Shown: piece by piece, positions 18,189-27,475 of the stretch
How the letters are laid out: every line of letters starts with the position of its first letter
How positions within the stretch are numbered: the first letter of the stretch is position 1
Assembly: GCF_003987215.1 (NCBI RefSeq)
Contig: NZ_PIPW01000005.1
Coordinates: 1 to 51,110, forward strand
Source: Pseudidiomarina halophila
GTDB taxonomy: Bacteria > Pseudomonadota > Gammaproteobacteria > Enterobacterales > Alteromonadaceae
Length of the DNA stretch: 51,110 nt
Direction of reading: 5' to 3'
The notes under the pieces: model-generated
The model's input: only the letters and a program-made list of their open reading frames with translations
Database searches by the model: none
What the model was told of the DNA's origin: nothing
Translations under genes and position numbers: made by a program

Positions 18189-19550
18189 ATGGCAAAAGCA
18201 AAAACAGCGTACGTGTGTAATGAGTGCGGAGCCGACTTTGTGCGTTGGCTGGGACAATGTACCGAGTGTAAAGCATGGAATTCATTGACTGAGGTACGGC
18301 TAGCCAGTGCTAAAACAGCGAGTGTCGAGCGGCGCGGATTCGCGGGTGCAACACAGGCTAAAGTACAAACCCTGGGCGAAGTTGATTTACAGGATCTCCC
18401 GCGCTTTAGCAGCACCTACAACGAATTTGACCGGGTACTTGGCGGCGGGATTGTGCCGGGCTCAGCCATTCTCATTGGTGGTTCGCCCGGGGCAGGTAAG
18501 AGTACCTTGTTACTGCAAACCATGTGTCAGCTTGCAGCACAAATGAAAGCGCTCTATGTCACCGGTGAAGAGTCGCTACAGCAAGTTGCCCTGAGAGCCC
18601 AACGCTTAGGACTGCCCACCGACCAGTTGCGAATGCTGGCGGAAACCTCGGTTGAGACAATTTGTGACCTGGCGGACAAAGAGCAACCCAGAGTAATGGT
18701 GATAGACTCAATTCAGGTGATGCACCTTGCTGACATTCAGTCTGCCCCAGGTAGTGTTTCGCAGGTTCGCGAGGCGGCTGCGTACCTTACCCGCTATGCC
18801 AAGAACAGAGGTGTCGCCATTTTTATGGTTGGCCATGTAACTAAAGACGGTTCACTTGCCGGACCCAAGGTTCTGGAACATTGTATCGATGCCTCCATTT
18901 TGCTTGAGGGCACCGCGGATTCGCGCTTCAGGACATTACGCGGCAATAAAAACCGCTTTGGCCCCGCCAACGAGCTCGGGGTGTTCGCCATGACAGGGCA
19001 GGGTCTGAAAGAAGTTAGCAATCCATCAGCGATCTTTTTACAGCGCGGTGAAGAGCACGGTAATGGCTCGGTGGTTATGGTCATCTGGGAAGGCACCCGG
19101 CCATTATTGGTTGAGTTGCAGGCGCTGGTCGATGCCAGCCAACTGGCAAACCCGCGCCGGGTAGCGGTAGGCACGGAGGCGACACGGCTGGCCATGTTAC
19201 TGGCTGTGCTGCACCGTCATGGAGGGTTGCACATGTCGGACCAAGATGTCTTCGTAAATGTCGTCGGTGGAGTAAGGGTGACAGAAACCGGAGCGGATTT
19301 GGCGTTATTGCTGGCAATTGTTTCCAGCTTCCGGGAGCAGCCATTGCCGCGGGATCTCATCGTCTTTGGTGAAGTCGGTTTGGCAGGTGAGATTCGGCCG
19401 GTGCAAAATGGTCAGGCACGCCTGAACGAAGCAGCAAAACACGGCTTTACCCGCGCGATTGTCCCTGCAGGCAACCGACCAAAAGAAGCGATTGGGGGCA
19501 TGCAGGTGACGGTAGTGAAAAACTTACAGCAAGCGCTAGAGGCTATTTAG
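18189..19550 (+). CDS. radA: DNA repair protein RadA
   Basis: A 453-residue RecA-like ATPase (460 in E. coli) that drives branch migration during recombinational repair. The zinc finger uses Cys10, Cys13, Cys24 and Cys27; Walker A is GGSPGAGKST (residues 97-106); the RadA-specific KNRFG motif is in RGNKNRFGPANE; and a C-terminal Lon-protease-like domain carries GEVGLAGEIRPV. It lies one base after serB, the usual serB-radA pairing. Confidence 0.98.
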   Translation: MAKAKTAYVCNECGADFVRWLGQCTECKAWNSLTEVRLASAKTASVERRGFAGATQAKVQTLGEVDLQDLPRFSSTYNEFDRVLGGGIVPGSAILIGGSPGAGKSTLLLQTMCQLAAQMKALYVTGEESLQQVALRAQRLGLPTDQLRMLAETSVETICDLADKEQPRVMVIDSIQVMHLADIQSAPGSVSQVREAAAYLTRYAKNRGVAIFMVGHVTKDGSLAGPKVLEHCIDASILLEGTADSRFRTLRGNKNRFGPANELGVFAMTGQGLKEVSNPSAIFLQRGEEHGNGSVVMVIWEGTRPLLVELQALVDASQLANPRRVAVGTEATRLAMLLAVLHRHGGLHMSDQDVFVNVVGGVRVTETGADLALLLAIVSSFREQPLPRDLIVFGEVGLAGEIRPVQNGQARLNEAAKHGFTRAIVPAGNRPKEAIGGMQVTVVKNLQQALEAI

Positions 19551-19555
19551 CGGTG

Positions 19556-20314
19556 ATGCACTGGCTGGCGCTGAGTCTGATTCTTGGGAGCTTTACAGCG
19601 GCTCCTGACAATCAGCGTCTGGTGAGCATTAATCCCTGCTTTGATAGCTGGTTGCCGCAATGGGTCGACGACAGCTGGCAAGTAATTCCGTCCACCGCGC
19701 ATGGCAATCGCTTAGAGCAGATCATTGCATTGGCACCCGAACGTGTGGTTGCCGGCAGCTTTGTTGGTCGCCAGTTGCGTTTGGCGGTGCAGGAGCACAC
19801 GCAGTTGACCACCATGCCTTATGTCGCTAATTGGCAAGACTGGCGTGCTGCGGTACTTGAGTTGGGCACACAGCTCGGGCAACGGCACCACGCAAAAGCC
19901 TGGCTAACTCAGCAAGAACGCGTACTGCATGATCTTCAACTCAGCGAGCTGGGTGAAACCTTAGTGCTGATGCCAAATGGTTTTACCTGGGGTCAACAAA
20001 GCTGGATTTATCAGTTACTGGAACGGCAGGGCGTCGACCTTTCGCCGCTATCAGGCACAAAAGACTTAGTGCGACTTAGTCTGGAAGAGGTTCTGCAGAG
20101 CAACCCGGACACAGTTATTTTAGAGGGTTTCTCTGATCGTTATGCGCGGGCTCACGACTGGCTCTGGCACGACGGATTGCAGGACTGGTTAGCGCACCGG
20201 CGGGTGCTTGAAGTCAACGGTAACGTCAGTAGCTGCGCTGACATTCGTGCTGTGGAGTACCTGCAAATTTTGCACAAGGGGTTGGTCGAGGGGGCAGCCT
20301 ATGCGCCGCTATAG
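19556..20314 (+). CDS. Periplasmic substrate-binding protein of a FecCD/BtuCD-type ABC importer
   Basis: A 252-residue binding protein of the metal-chelate (cobalamin/siderophore/heme) class III fold, with a short signal peptide ending near residue 16 (TAAPD). RLVSINPCFDSWL near the N-terminus and RLEQIIALAPERVVAGSF are family motifs. The substrate is unclear: vitamin B12 and iron chelates are both possible. I use ATG 19556; a GTG three bases earlier is an alternative. The gene starts 5 bases after radA, and the permease start lies inside its 3' end, so binding protein, permease and ATPase form one unit. Confidence 0.82.
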   Translation: MHWLALSLILGSFTAAPDNQRLVSINPCFDSWLPQWVDDSWQVIPSTAHGNRLEQIIALAPERVVAGSFVGRQLRLAVQEHTQLTTMPYVANWQDWRAAVLELGTQLGQRHHAKAWLTQQERVLHDLQLSELGETLVLMPNGFTWGQQSWIYQLLERQGVDLSPLSGTKDLVRLSLEEVLQSNPDTVILEGFSDRYARAHDWLWHDGLQDWLAHRRVLEVNGNVSSCADIRAVEYLQILHKGLVEGAAYAPL

Positions 20315-21254
20315 TTTACTGCTGTGCCTGGTTTGTGCCGTGTTACTTATTTTACATGTGTTAATGGGTAGCAGCGGCTGGGGCTATCAGTATCTCGGCG
20401 ATGCTGCCAGTGTCATCGTATTTGATATCCGCTTACCGCGGGCGGTATTAGCCATGTTGAACGGGATGGCGTTGGGCGTGGCTGGCGCAGTGCTGCAAGT
20501 GATGTTCCGTAATCCATTAGCTGAACCCGGCATTACCGGCGTGGCCGGTGGTAGTGCATTGGCCATCGTTTTGGTGCTGTACACGGGATTAAGTTTACCG
20601 GTAAACGGCCTTTTGCCATTGGTGGGCATGCTGGGCGGCTTGTTAAGCTTATTAGCGTTGTGGTTAATTGCTGGCGGCCATACCAGTGGTTTGCGCCTTA
20701 TTCTGGCAGGGGTCGCCGTTGCTTCCTTTTGTGGTGCGTTATTGGCGCTGGTGCTTAACCTGGCGCCGAACCCATTTGCTTATCTGGAATGGAGCTTGTG
20801 GTTATTGGGTTCCGTGGCAAATCGCGGCTGGGAGCAGGTCTATTTGCTGGTACCGAGTATGATTCTGGCATTTAGTGTTCTGACCTGGCAGCGAAACTTT
20901 ATAAATGCCCACATCTTTGATCCTCATACCCTCGCAAGCCTTGGTTTTCGCCAGAACTGGTCAGCATGGTGGGTATTGGCGGCAGTTACTTTACTGATTT
21001 CAGCTTCAGTGGTGACCGCTGGGGTGATTAGTTTTATCGGACTGCTGGCTCCGCACCTGGCACGGTTGCTTGGTGAGCATCGGCCACCACAGCTGATGCT
21101 GTTGAGCGGCCTTGGTGGCGGCGCTTTGTTACTGGTGATCGATGGCATCGTTAAATTGGTTCCAACTACTGTCGAATTACAACTGGGAGTGGTCGCCGCC
21201 TTTATTGGCGCGCCCTGGTTGGTATATTTACTGATGAGGCAAGCGCGACTATGA
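20301..21254 (+). CDS. FecCD/BtuC-family ABC transporter permease
   Basis: A 317-residue polytopic membrane protein of the iron-chelate/B12 permease family, probably with nine or ten helices. Family landmarks are DIRLPRAVLAMLNGMALGVAGAVLQVMFRNPLA at 44-76, the GVAGGSALAI segment, and the coupling-helix and export loop SFIGLLAPHLARLLGEH. The frame is open upstream, but the ATG at 20301 has GAGGGG before it and gives a normal start in the last codons of the binding-protein gene. Overlaps the ATPase gene by 4 bases. Confidence 0.92.
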   Translation: MRRYSLLLCLVCAVLLILHVLMGSSGWGYQYLGDAASVIVFDIRLPRAVLAMLNGMALGVAGAVLQVMFRNPLAEPGITGVAGGSALAIVLVLYTGLSLPVNGLLPLVGMLGGLLSLLALWLIAGGHTSGLRLILAGVAVASFCGALLALVLNLAPNPFAYLEWSLWLLGSVANRGWEQVYLLVPSMILAFSVLTWQRNFINAHIFDPHTLASLGFRQNWSAWWVLAAVTLLISASVVTAGVISFIGLLAPHLARLLGEHRPPQLMLLSGLGGGALLLVIDGIVKLVPTTVELQLGVVAAFIGAPWLVYLLMRQARL

Positions 21255-22003
21255 GCCTGAAGGTAACGCATTTAGCTTATCAGGAACGTCTTCAGAAGGT
21301 CAGTTTTGCGGCGCAGCCAGGTGAGCTCGTGGGCATTCTGGGGGCCAACGGCGCCGGGAAAAGTACGCTATTGCAGTTGCTCTGTGGACTATTAAAACCT
21401 ACCGCCGGAGCCGTGACCTTCGCTGGCAGTGAGATAAGTCAAATGAGTGCCTTAGCGCAGCGACAATTGTTGGGTTATCTGCCGCAGGCGCCACATGCCG
21501 AAGCAGCTATTAGTGTTGAGCATTTTCTCCGTGCAGGAATGGTAAATCTTCAACTCAGGTCACCTGAATCCGAGCTACAACGGGTGGTGCAGACGTTAAG
21601 GATTGAAACTCTACTCGCCCGAGGTGTACATCAGCTATCAGGGGGCGAGCAACGTCGTGTGCATATCGCTCGGGCGCTACTTGGTGACCAGCCGTGGCTG
21701 ATTTGCGATGAACCAACAGCGAGCCTTGATCTTTACTATCAACTGCAAGTGATGGAGATTCTGCGAGAGCAAGCAGGGCAAGGCAAGTTAGTGACCGTTG
21801 CTATGCACGACCTTGGGCTGGCTGCGCGTTACTGTGATCGTCTGCTGCTTCTGGATGGCGGCGAGTTGTTAGCACAAGGTGCGCCGGCAGCGGTTCTTTC
21901 TGATGCGAATCTCGCGCAAGCATACAAAATCAAGGCGCGCTGGCTCTGTACAGAAGATGGTGTGACCTTACTACCAAGTTTACTGACGGATGCCGAATCT
22001 TAG
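21251..22003 (+). CDS. ABC transporter ATPase, FecE/BtuD-like
   Basis: A 250-residue nucleotide-binding subunit. Walker A is GANGAGKST (31-39), the signature LSGGEQ (129-134), Walker B LICDE (150-154), the D-loop SLD and the switch His in AMHDLGLAARY. It energises the adjacent permease. The ATG overlaps the permease stop as ATGA. Its stop codon (TAG) overlaps the stop of the convergent protease gene in a four-base TTAG. Confidence 0.93.
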   Translation: MSLKVTHLAYQERLQKVSFAAQPGELVGILGANGAGKSTLLQLLCGLLKPTAGAVTFAGSEISQMSALAQRQLLGYLPQAPHAEAAISVEHFLRAGMVNLQLRSPESELQRVVQTLRIETLLARGVHQLSGGEQRRVHIARALLGDQPWLICDEPTASLDLYYQLQVMEILREQAGQGKLVTVAMHDLGLAARYCDRLLLLDGGELLAQGAPAAVLSDANLAQAYKIKARWLCTEDGVTLLPSLLTDAES

Positions 22004-23328
22004 TGTTCGCTTGCCCATTGCTCGAGTAACGGATGAGCCCTCTCATTGGGTTGACGGACGTTTTGCGTCGTTGCTGATCCAGACGCCCTGCAGCTGTTGT
22101 TGGCAATATAGTATTTGGCTTCATCTAACAAGGGGTCACCGCTGGCGCCCCAATCACCCACTAAAATGTCACTGGCGGTACAGTCTGCCGGGATACCATC
22201 GAAATACCGGCCTTCGCCGTCGGCATTCACAGTCTCAAAGTTGATGACGAAGCTGCGTTTATCGCAAAATGGATCAGGCGATTGACCAACGGGCTTGCCA
22301 CAGGTTGCCTGGCCGATGACCACAACATCGATGAAAGGTTTTAGTCCGTTAATAATCAGTTCTGAAGAAGAGCAGCTGGATGCTGTGGTGAGTACGAATA
22401 CCCGATTAAGATCTAGCTGTTGCACACCTTCAATGAGTTCGAACAAGGAGCTGTAATTATTCTCGCTGTTTTTATCGTTGAAGCGTAAGGATACGAACGT
22501 ATGACCGATGACATTGTTACCAGCCGCCTGAGTAGCGGCTTGATTGGCGTAACGAATCAAGCCACCGCCATTGTAGCGAACGTCAATGACCAGATCGTCT
22601 ACGCCGGCAAAAGCATTGTAAGCTTCATTCAAATCCTCACCGGTGCGGCCAATAAAACTGTTTAACACATAATAGCCAACTTCGCGGTCACCGAGCTGGA
22701 AACGCTCGGTGGCCAGAACAGTATTGGTTTCTACTTCGACTTTACTCAAAACTTCGGTAAATTCGCTACCATCGGGGCGGCGCCAGCTGAACTCTACAGT
22801 GACGCCAACATCGGCAGAACCTAAAGCTTGGTTGTAGTTACCACTGGCGATTAACGAGGCTACTGCAACGCCGTCGATGGCGATAATTTCATCGGCGCGT
22901 CTCATGCCAGCTTGTGCAGCCGGAGATGCATCGAAAACATAATTTATAAGAACCTGACTACCAACTATCCGGGTCGAAAAGCCGAAGCCAATGTATTCGG
23001 CATTGACGAATCTGTCCTGGTATTCCTGCTCAGTCAAAATGTAACTGAAACGGTCGTTGTCACTGCGGATAGCGTCGAGAAGCGTATAGACAGATGAATA
23101 ATTGTCGAGATCGACCGAACTCGGAATGTCTTCGTACCAGAAATAATTTTCTCTCATGTAATCGAGGAAATACCGCTTTTGGTCAGCTACTGAGCAGCTG
23201 GCACCGCCCTCATCGCCGCCACCAACTGGGCTGGTATCGCTGCCGCCACCGCCACAACTTATCAGTAGCGCTGACATCATTAACAGTACTATTTTCTTGG
23301 CTGGGGCTAGTGGAATGCGGGAAAGCAT
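22000..23328 (-). CDS. S41-family (C-terminal-processing-type) protease, lipoprotein
   Basis: A 442-residue predicted lipoprotein: signal peptide with lipobox LLISC (Cys25) followed by a glycine/serine linker. An N-terminal helical region (about 45-110), a PDZ-like domain (about 115-200, AGMRRADEIIAIDGVAV) and an S41 domain follow, with VIDVRYNGGG and a serine-rich catalytic segment in TTASSCSSSELI. Such proteins are periplasmic or outer-membrane serine proteases; the substrate is unknown. GAGG lies 7 bases before the ATG. Stands alone on the minus strand, converging with the ABC importer. Confidence 0.88.
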   Translation of the reverse strand: MLSRIPLAPAKKIVLLMMSALLISCGGGGSDTSPVGGGDEGGASCSVADQKRYFLDYMRENYFWYEDIPSSVDLDNYSSVYTLLDAIRSDNDRFSYILTEQEYQDRFVNAEYIGFGFSTRIVGSQVLINYVFDASPAAQAGMRRADEIIAIDGVAVASLIASGNYNQALGSADVGVTVEFSWRRPDGSEFTEVLSKVEVETNTVLATERFQLGDREVGYYVLNSFIGRTGEDLNEAYNAFAGVDDLVIDVRYNGGGLIRYANQAATQAAGNNVIGHTFVSLRFNDKNSENNYSSLFELIEGVQQLDLNRVFVLTTASSCSSSELIINGLKPFIDVVVIGQATCGKPVGQSPDPFCDKRSFVINFETVNADGEGRYFDGIPADCTASDILVGDWGASGDPLLDEAKYYIANNSCRASGSATTQNVRQPNERAHPLLEQWASEH

Positions 23329-23474
23329 AGGATTACCTCGATAACATGATCTAAGACATTGTTATATTCGCTCCGGCAGCGGAAGTCCAGCATCAGAAAA
23401 TTGTCTAGTGACGTGCTGGTGAATTTTTGGCAAACTGCCCACTTCGTTTCACCAAGGCAGTGTGAGTAGCATAT

Positions 23475-24485
23475 ATGACAGCAGTAATGATCGATCTGCA
23501 GGGCACCGAAATCACCAGTGAAGAGCGAGAATTGTTAGCTCACCCTGCGGTAGGTGGCGTGATTTATTTCACCCGCAATTTCGCTGATATCGATCAGTTA
23601 CATGAGTTGGTGCGACAAACGCGTGCCGCCGCCAGAAACCCCTTGATACTAGCGGTAGACCACGAAGGTGGTCGGGTGCAACGGTTTCGTCAGGGATTTT
23701 CACCCGTACCGGCAATGGGACGAATTGTCGAGCAAGCGGACGACTTTGCGCATGCCCAGCACATGGCGCAAGAACTGGGTTGGCTGATGGCGAGCGAGAT
23801 CCTCACCATGGACATCGATATCAGTTTTGCCCCGGTACTTGATGTTAATGGCATCAGTGAGGTTATCGGAGACCGTTCATTTGCCTCACGAGCTGAGCAG
23901 GTAACTCTGCTAGCGCGAGGCTTCATAAAAGGCATGCATCAAGCCGGTATGAAGGCTACCGGTAAACATTTCCCCGGGCACGGTTCAGTACAAGCTGATT
24001 CTCACATTGCCATGCCGGTTGACGAGCGTTCCTGGGAAGAGATTTTACAAACTGATTTGCCGCCATTTATCGAGCTGGCGAACTGTCTTGATGCGATCAT
24101 GCCTGCGCACGTGATTTATCCTGCTGTCGATGATCAGCCTGCAGGTTTCTCTGAGCGCTGGTTGCAGCATATTTTGCGCGCACAACTCGGTTTTAAAGGC
24201 GTTATTTTTAGTGATGATCTGGCGATGGCTGCGGCCTCTGCGGCAGGTAGCATGCCCGAGCGCGCTGTTGCGGCATTAAGTGCGGGCTGTGACATGGTCC
24301 TGGCTTGTAACGATCGTGCCGGCGCAACTGCTGTACTTGAAACACTAGAGCCACGTTTTACTGAAGCAGAGAAACGTGCCAATAAATGTTATGAACAACT
24401 GGCCAAGTGCGCCGGGCTTGGGTGGCAGACATTGCAAAATCACCCCAGATGGCATCAGGCACAGCGTTTGCTCGAGCGTTTTTAA
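23475..24485 (+). CDS. nagZ: Beta-N-acetylhexosaminidase (muropeptide recycling)
   Basis: A 336-residue family 3 glycoside hydrolase (341 in E. coli) that removes N-acetylglucosamine from anhydromuropeptides in the cytoplasm during cell-wall recycling. VDHEGGRVQRFR (61-72), the KHFPGHGSVQADSH loop (164-177) with the catalytic His/Asp pair, and the nucleophile region IFSDDLAM (244-251) are all present. No signal peptide, as expected. The ribosome-binding site is weak (GTGAG). The stop lies 5 bases from the convergent queC stop. Confidence 0.96.
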   Translation: MTAVMIDLQGTEITSEERELLAHPAVGGVIYFTRNFADIDQLHELVRQTRAAARNPLILAVDHEGGRVQRFRQGFSPVPAMGRIVEQADDFAHAQHMAQELGWLMASEILTMDIDISFAPVLDVNGISEVIGDRSFASRAEQVTLLARGFIKGMHQAGMKATGKHFPGHGSVQADSHIAMPVDERSWEEILQTDLPPFIELANCLDAIMPAHVIYPAVDDQPAGFSERWLQHILRAQLGFKGVIFSDDLAMAAASAAGSMPERAVAALSAGCDMVLACNDRAGATAVLETLEPRFTEAEKRANKCYEQLAKCAGLGWQTLQNHPRWHQAQRLLERF

Positions 24486-24490
24486 CTTAG

Positions 24491-25144
24491 TTACTCGTAG
24501 GGCAGAGGGTCACGCGTCTGGTTAGCCGCAAAAGCTTCCAGGCGTTCGACACAAGCACCACATTTCCCGCATGCCAGATGTCGACCGTTGTAACAGGTCC
24601 AGGTCTGGCTGTAATCAAGTCCCATGGCTAAGCCGTCGGCGAGGATCTGAGCTTTATCGTTATCCAGGTAAGGCACTTCAATAGCGACGGGTTCGTAGTT
24701 GGCGATTAAACTGACATCATTCATGCGTTTTACAAATTCCGGCCGGCAGTCAGGATAGATAGCGTGATCACCGGAGTGCGCGCCGTAGTAAACCGCATTT
24801 GCTTCAAGTGACACGGCATAACCAATCGCCAGCGACAGCAGAATCATGTTGCGATTGGGCACCACGGTAGATTTCATCGAATCCTCCTGGTAATGCCCTT
24901 CCGGAATAGCAGCGTCCGCAGAGGTAAGTGAACTGGCAAGCAGTTCGTTGATAGCCCTGATATCTACGATTTTATGCGATACCCCGAGTTCTGAGGTTAC
25001 CTTTGCTGCCACGTCGAGCTCTTTCACATGGCGTTGCCCGTAATTGAAGGACAAGGCATGTACTTCGTGCCCATCCCGTATAGCCCGGTTGAGTACGGTA
25101 AATGAATCCATTCCACCAGAATAAATAACGACTACTTTCGCCAT
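24491..25144 (-). CDS. queC: 7-cyano-7-deazaguanine (preQ0) synthase
   Basis: A 217-residue PP-loop ATPase making preQ0 from 7-carboxy-7-deazaguanine, on the queuosine tRNA-modification path. The PP-loop is SGGMDS (9-14), and the C-terminal zinc site is Cys184, Cys192, Cys195 and Cys198. GGAG lies 7 bases before the ATG. It diverges from queE, whose product supplies the substrate; the promoter must lie within the first ~75 bases of the open queE frame. Confidence 0.97.
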   Translation of the reverse strand: MAKVVVIYSGGMDSFTVLNRAIRDGHEVHALSFNYGQRHVKELDVAAKVTSELGVSHKIVDIRAINELLASSLTSADAAIPEGHYQEDSMKSTVVPNRNMILLSLAIGYAVSLEANAVYYGAHSGDHAIYPDCRPEFVKRMNDVSLIANYEPVAIEVPYLDNDKAQILADGLAMGLDYSQTWTCYNGRHLACGKCGACVERLEAFAANQTRDPLPYE

Positions 25145-25155
25145 AACAGAGCTCC

Positions 25156-25908
25156 ATGATTACTACTTTTTTCGCTAACAACTTGCGGTACAATAAGACC
25201 AACAGTTTACCGCAAAACAGGACGAATCCCATTACTACTCTTTATCCAGTTAATGAATTATTTGAAACCATTCAGGGTGAAGGTGTTTATACCGGTACGC
25301 CGGCGATATTCCTACGTCTGCAGGGGTGTCCTGTCGGTTGTCCCTGGTGTGATACGCAACACACCTGGGTAAAGTCAGCAGATGCAGAAGTCGATGCGCA
25401 GACCATGCTTAGTAAAACCGAGCCCAGTTCCGCATGGGCAGAACTTAATGCACAGCAATTGTTGCAACTTTTTACCGAGCAGGGTTTTCAGGCGAAGCAT
25501 GTTGTGATCACTGGTGGTGAGCCGGCGATGTACGACTTGCGCGAGTTAGGTGAAGTACTCGAGCAGGCAGGCTATCAATTGCAAATTGAAACGAGTGGAA
25601 CCTTTGCTCTACAACTCACGGCTGCAACATGGGTGACGGTTTCACCAAAACTGGACATGCCGGGTGGCTATTTAGTGCGTCCTGACTGTATGCAAAGAGC
25701 GAACGAAATTAAGCATCCTATCGCTATGCAAAAGCACATTGATGCTCTGGATAACCTCTTACAAAGATGTCCGCCGCGCAGCGAGGCAATCATTTCTTTG
25801 CAGCCAATATCGCAGCGTCCACGCGCAACGCAACTGGCGATCGAGACCTGCATAGCACGTAACTGGCGTTTGTCAGTGCAGCTGCATAAGTACCTGAATA
25901 TTGAGTAA
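25156..25908 (+). CDS. queE: 7-carboxy-7-deazaguanine synthase (radical SAM)
   Basis: A radical-SAM enzyme converting 6-carboxytetrahydropterin to 7-carboxy-7-deazaguanine. The cluster motif CX3CX2C is visible in [15 protein letters not shown] (Cys58, 62, 65 of this frame), followed by [12 protein letters not shown] and the C-terminal [22 protein letters not shown] almost identical to E. coli. The only ATG (25156) gives 250 residues, about 25 more than E. coli QueE, with no similarity in the extra part. An ATT at 25231 with AGGA 8 bases upstream gives a family-length N-terminus ([14 protein letters not shown]) and is the more likely real start. The longer frame is listed conservatively. Confidence 0.93.
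   Translation: MITTFFANNLRYNKTNSLPQNRTNPITTLYPVNELFETIQGEGVYTGTPAIFLRLQGCPVGCPWCDTQHTWVKSADAEVDAQTMLSKTEPSSAWAELNAQQLLQLFTEQGFQAKHVVITGGEPAMYDLRELGEVLEQAGYQLQIETSGTFALQLTAATWVTVSPKLDMPGGYLVRPDCMQRANEIKHPIAMQKHIDALDNLLQRCPPRSEAIISLQPISQRPRATQLAIETCIARNWRLSVQLHKYLNIE
25183..25215. repeat. Inverted repeat in the queC-queE intergenic/leader region
   Basis: TTGCGGTA (25183-25190) and TACCGCAA (25208-25215) are perfect 8-bp arms, 17 bases apart. The left arm overlaps a -10-like TACAAT (25189-25194) directed toward queE, and the right arm ends 4 bases before the ribosome-binding AGGA. It may be a hairpin or an operator for both divergent genes; the usual preQ1 riboswitch core was not recognised. 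Confidence 0.5.
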
Positions 25909-26003
25909 GTCATTTCTCCCATAGCACCTGCACACGCGATCCTTGCATTATAGTTTCAGAGCTGACTGAACAGCTTGGTTAAACTTTTTCGCAAGGAGGC
26001 ATT

Positions 26004-26282
26004 ATGCAACAGGGAAGTTCTCTTTTATACACTCGTGGTCAGGGAATGACCGAGTACATCATTATTGTTGCGCTAATTGCCGTCGCTGCCATCGGGGTTT
26101 ACTCATTACTTGGCAAAACGGTGCGCAATCAGGTTTCCGGTATCGCCCATGAGGTGAGCGGTCAAAGCTCATCGCAGCAACTTAACCAGGCGCGTTCAGC
26201 TGCGCGGCGTTCCGGTACCGTAGCACGACAGGATGTCACCCTCGGTAACTATGACGAAGCTACTGAAGCCGGTGAAAACTAA
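26004..26282 (+). CDS. flp: Flp-type major pilin of the Tad pilus
   Basis: A 92-residue prepilin. A 12-residue leader ends in Gly12, followed by QGMTEY with Glu at +5 (Glu17) and a hydrophobic helix IIIVALIAVAAIGVYSLLG, the Flp pattern. The mature protein would be about 80 residues with a hydrophilic, serine/glutamine-rich tail, slightly long for the family. AAGGAGG lies just upstream. It is the first gene of the 13-gene operon; the 95-base gap before it carries only a small inverted repeat (AGCTG/CAGCT at 25960-25975) and no clear promoter. The next gene starts in its stop codon (TAATG). Confidence 0.88.
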   Translation: MQQGSSLLYTRGQGMTEYIIIVALIAVAAIGVYSLLGKTVRNQVSGIAHEVSGQSSSQQLNQARSAARRSGTVARQDVTLGNYDEATEAGEN

Positions 26283-27475
26283 TGCGCTCCCGGGGGTATA
26301 CCAGCGCTTGGTTTCTGCCGGTTCTGGCGGCACTGATGGTGTTAACTATGGGTGTCATGCAAGGTAGCGAAAGGATCCGCTCCACCTGGTATCAGCAAAA
26401 CGTCGCCGACAATATGGCTAGTTCGGCGGCAACCTTGCTGGCCCGGGAACTCAATTTGCTGGCGCTTATTAACCGGGCCTTGCTTGCCAACGAACTGACC
26501 TTGGCTCAGTTGACAGGAATTTACAGCTGGTATCTGATGATGCGTGACGTCGCTGACCGTAGTGCGGCCATTGCGACGTTAATTCCCTATCTTAATGCCA
26601 TCACCAGGCAAATCGCGCAAAGCATACGACAGCTGGAACAGCCGCTTAACGTTATTCTGCGTGGCGTCATTTACTTCCAAACATTAATCACCACGGCGCT
26701 GCGCGCATCACAATGGTTTGCGCGGTTAAGCTTTAGTCTGGAAATTCCGCGTACCCTTAGTGATGTGCTGGCCCGCCATGATCTTGAACAGGCCGATTGG
26801 CAGGTATTACACGCGCCGGGGATAGTTCCGTTGCCGTGGTTATGGTGGACCTACATACCGCCGCAGCATTCCGGGAAGGATCGGGGCCTGGCCAAAAACC
26901 TCATGTTGGCGAGCCTGGATGGTTTCAGTCGGCGCCGCAGTTATCGCTGGCTAAATGCATTCCAGGTTAGCGTAAGAAAAGCCGGTGGGGCACGGCTGGA
27001 AAGTGACAAACAAGGACGCTGGAGCTGGCAATCTATGGATACTGTTGCGGTACATATTTCTGGCTTACTTGACTCCGAGGAGCTGCCCTGGGGCGATGGT
27101 TTAAGCTATTTAGGTAATCAAGTCAAAACCTATACCGGTAAAGACTTCGGTGACGCGCCACGCATCAATCCGGTCACCACAGGCTGGGCGCAAGCCTTGC
27201 AGCATAGTTTGCGTGGCACCGCACGGCAGTACAGTTATTTTAATCGCACTGATCTTGAAGCCGATGACTGGCCGCAGGTTATCGTCAAACTCAATAACGT
27301 AACGGCAAAAGCGGGGGTCTATTTTTCCCGGCCAAAATCCTTGTTCCCGCGCCTGGACGGCAAGCAAGAGCAAGCCAATTTATTTAACTCGCTATGGCAG
27401 CCGCAATTAATGTCGTTAACCCTGACAGAGAAGATGGTGCTCGCCACCCTACAACAGGGAAGCGAAAATGATTAA
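26282..27475 (+). CDS. TadG-like pilus assembly protein
   Basis: A 397-residue protein with one N-terminal hydrophobic segment (about residues 8-24, TSAWFLPVLAALMVLTMGV) and a large presumably periplasmic region beginning with a helical stretch (about 30-150). Size, placement directly after flp and topology suit a TadG/TadE-G-class minor pilin or assembly factor, but the vWA metal-binding motif of canonical TadG was not recognised and there is no Glu+5. Assignment is by context; confidence in Tad involvement is high, in the name only moderate. Confidence 0.65.
   Translation: MRSRGYTSAWFLPVLAALMVLTMGVMQGSERIRSTWYQQNVADNMASSAATLLARELNLLALINRALLANELTLAQLTGIYSWYLMMRDVADRSAAIATLIPYLNAITRQIAQSIRQLEQPLNVILRGVIYFQTLITTALRASQWFARLSFSLEIPRTLSDVLARHDLEQADWQVLHAPGIVPLPWLWWTYIPPQHSGKDRGLAKNLMLASLDGFSRRRSYRWLNAFQVSVRKAGGARLESDKQGRWSWQSMDTVAVHISGLLDSEELPWGDGLSYLGNQVKTYTGKDFGDAPRINPVTTGWAQALQHSLRGTARQYSYFNRTDLEADDWPQVIVKLNNVTAKAGVYFSRPKSLFPRLDGKQEQANLFNSLWQPQLMSLTLTEKMVLATLQQGSEND

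Noticed and set aside
18794-19195. Long antisense frames inside radA, and similar ones inside tamB, deoD and mrpD
   Set aside because: They lie fully within well-identified genes in other frames, have no ribosome-binding sites and no recognisable motifs.
25156-25230. preQ1 riboswitch in the queC-queE region
   Set aside because: I looked for the short pseudoknot pattern of class I preQ1 riboswitches and did not find it; only the simple inverted repeat is present.
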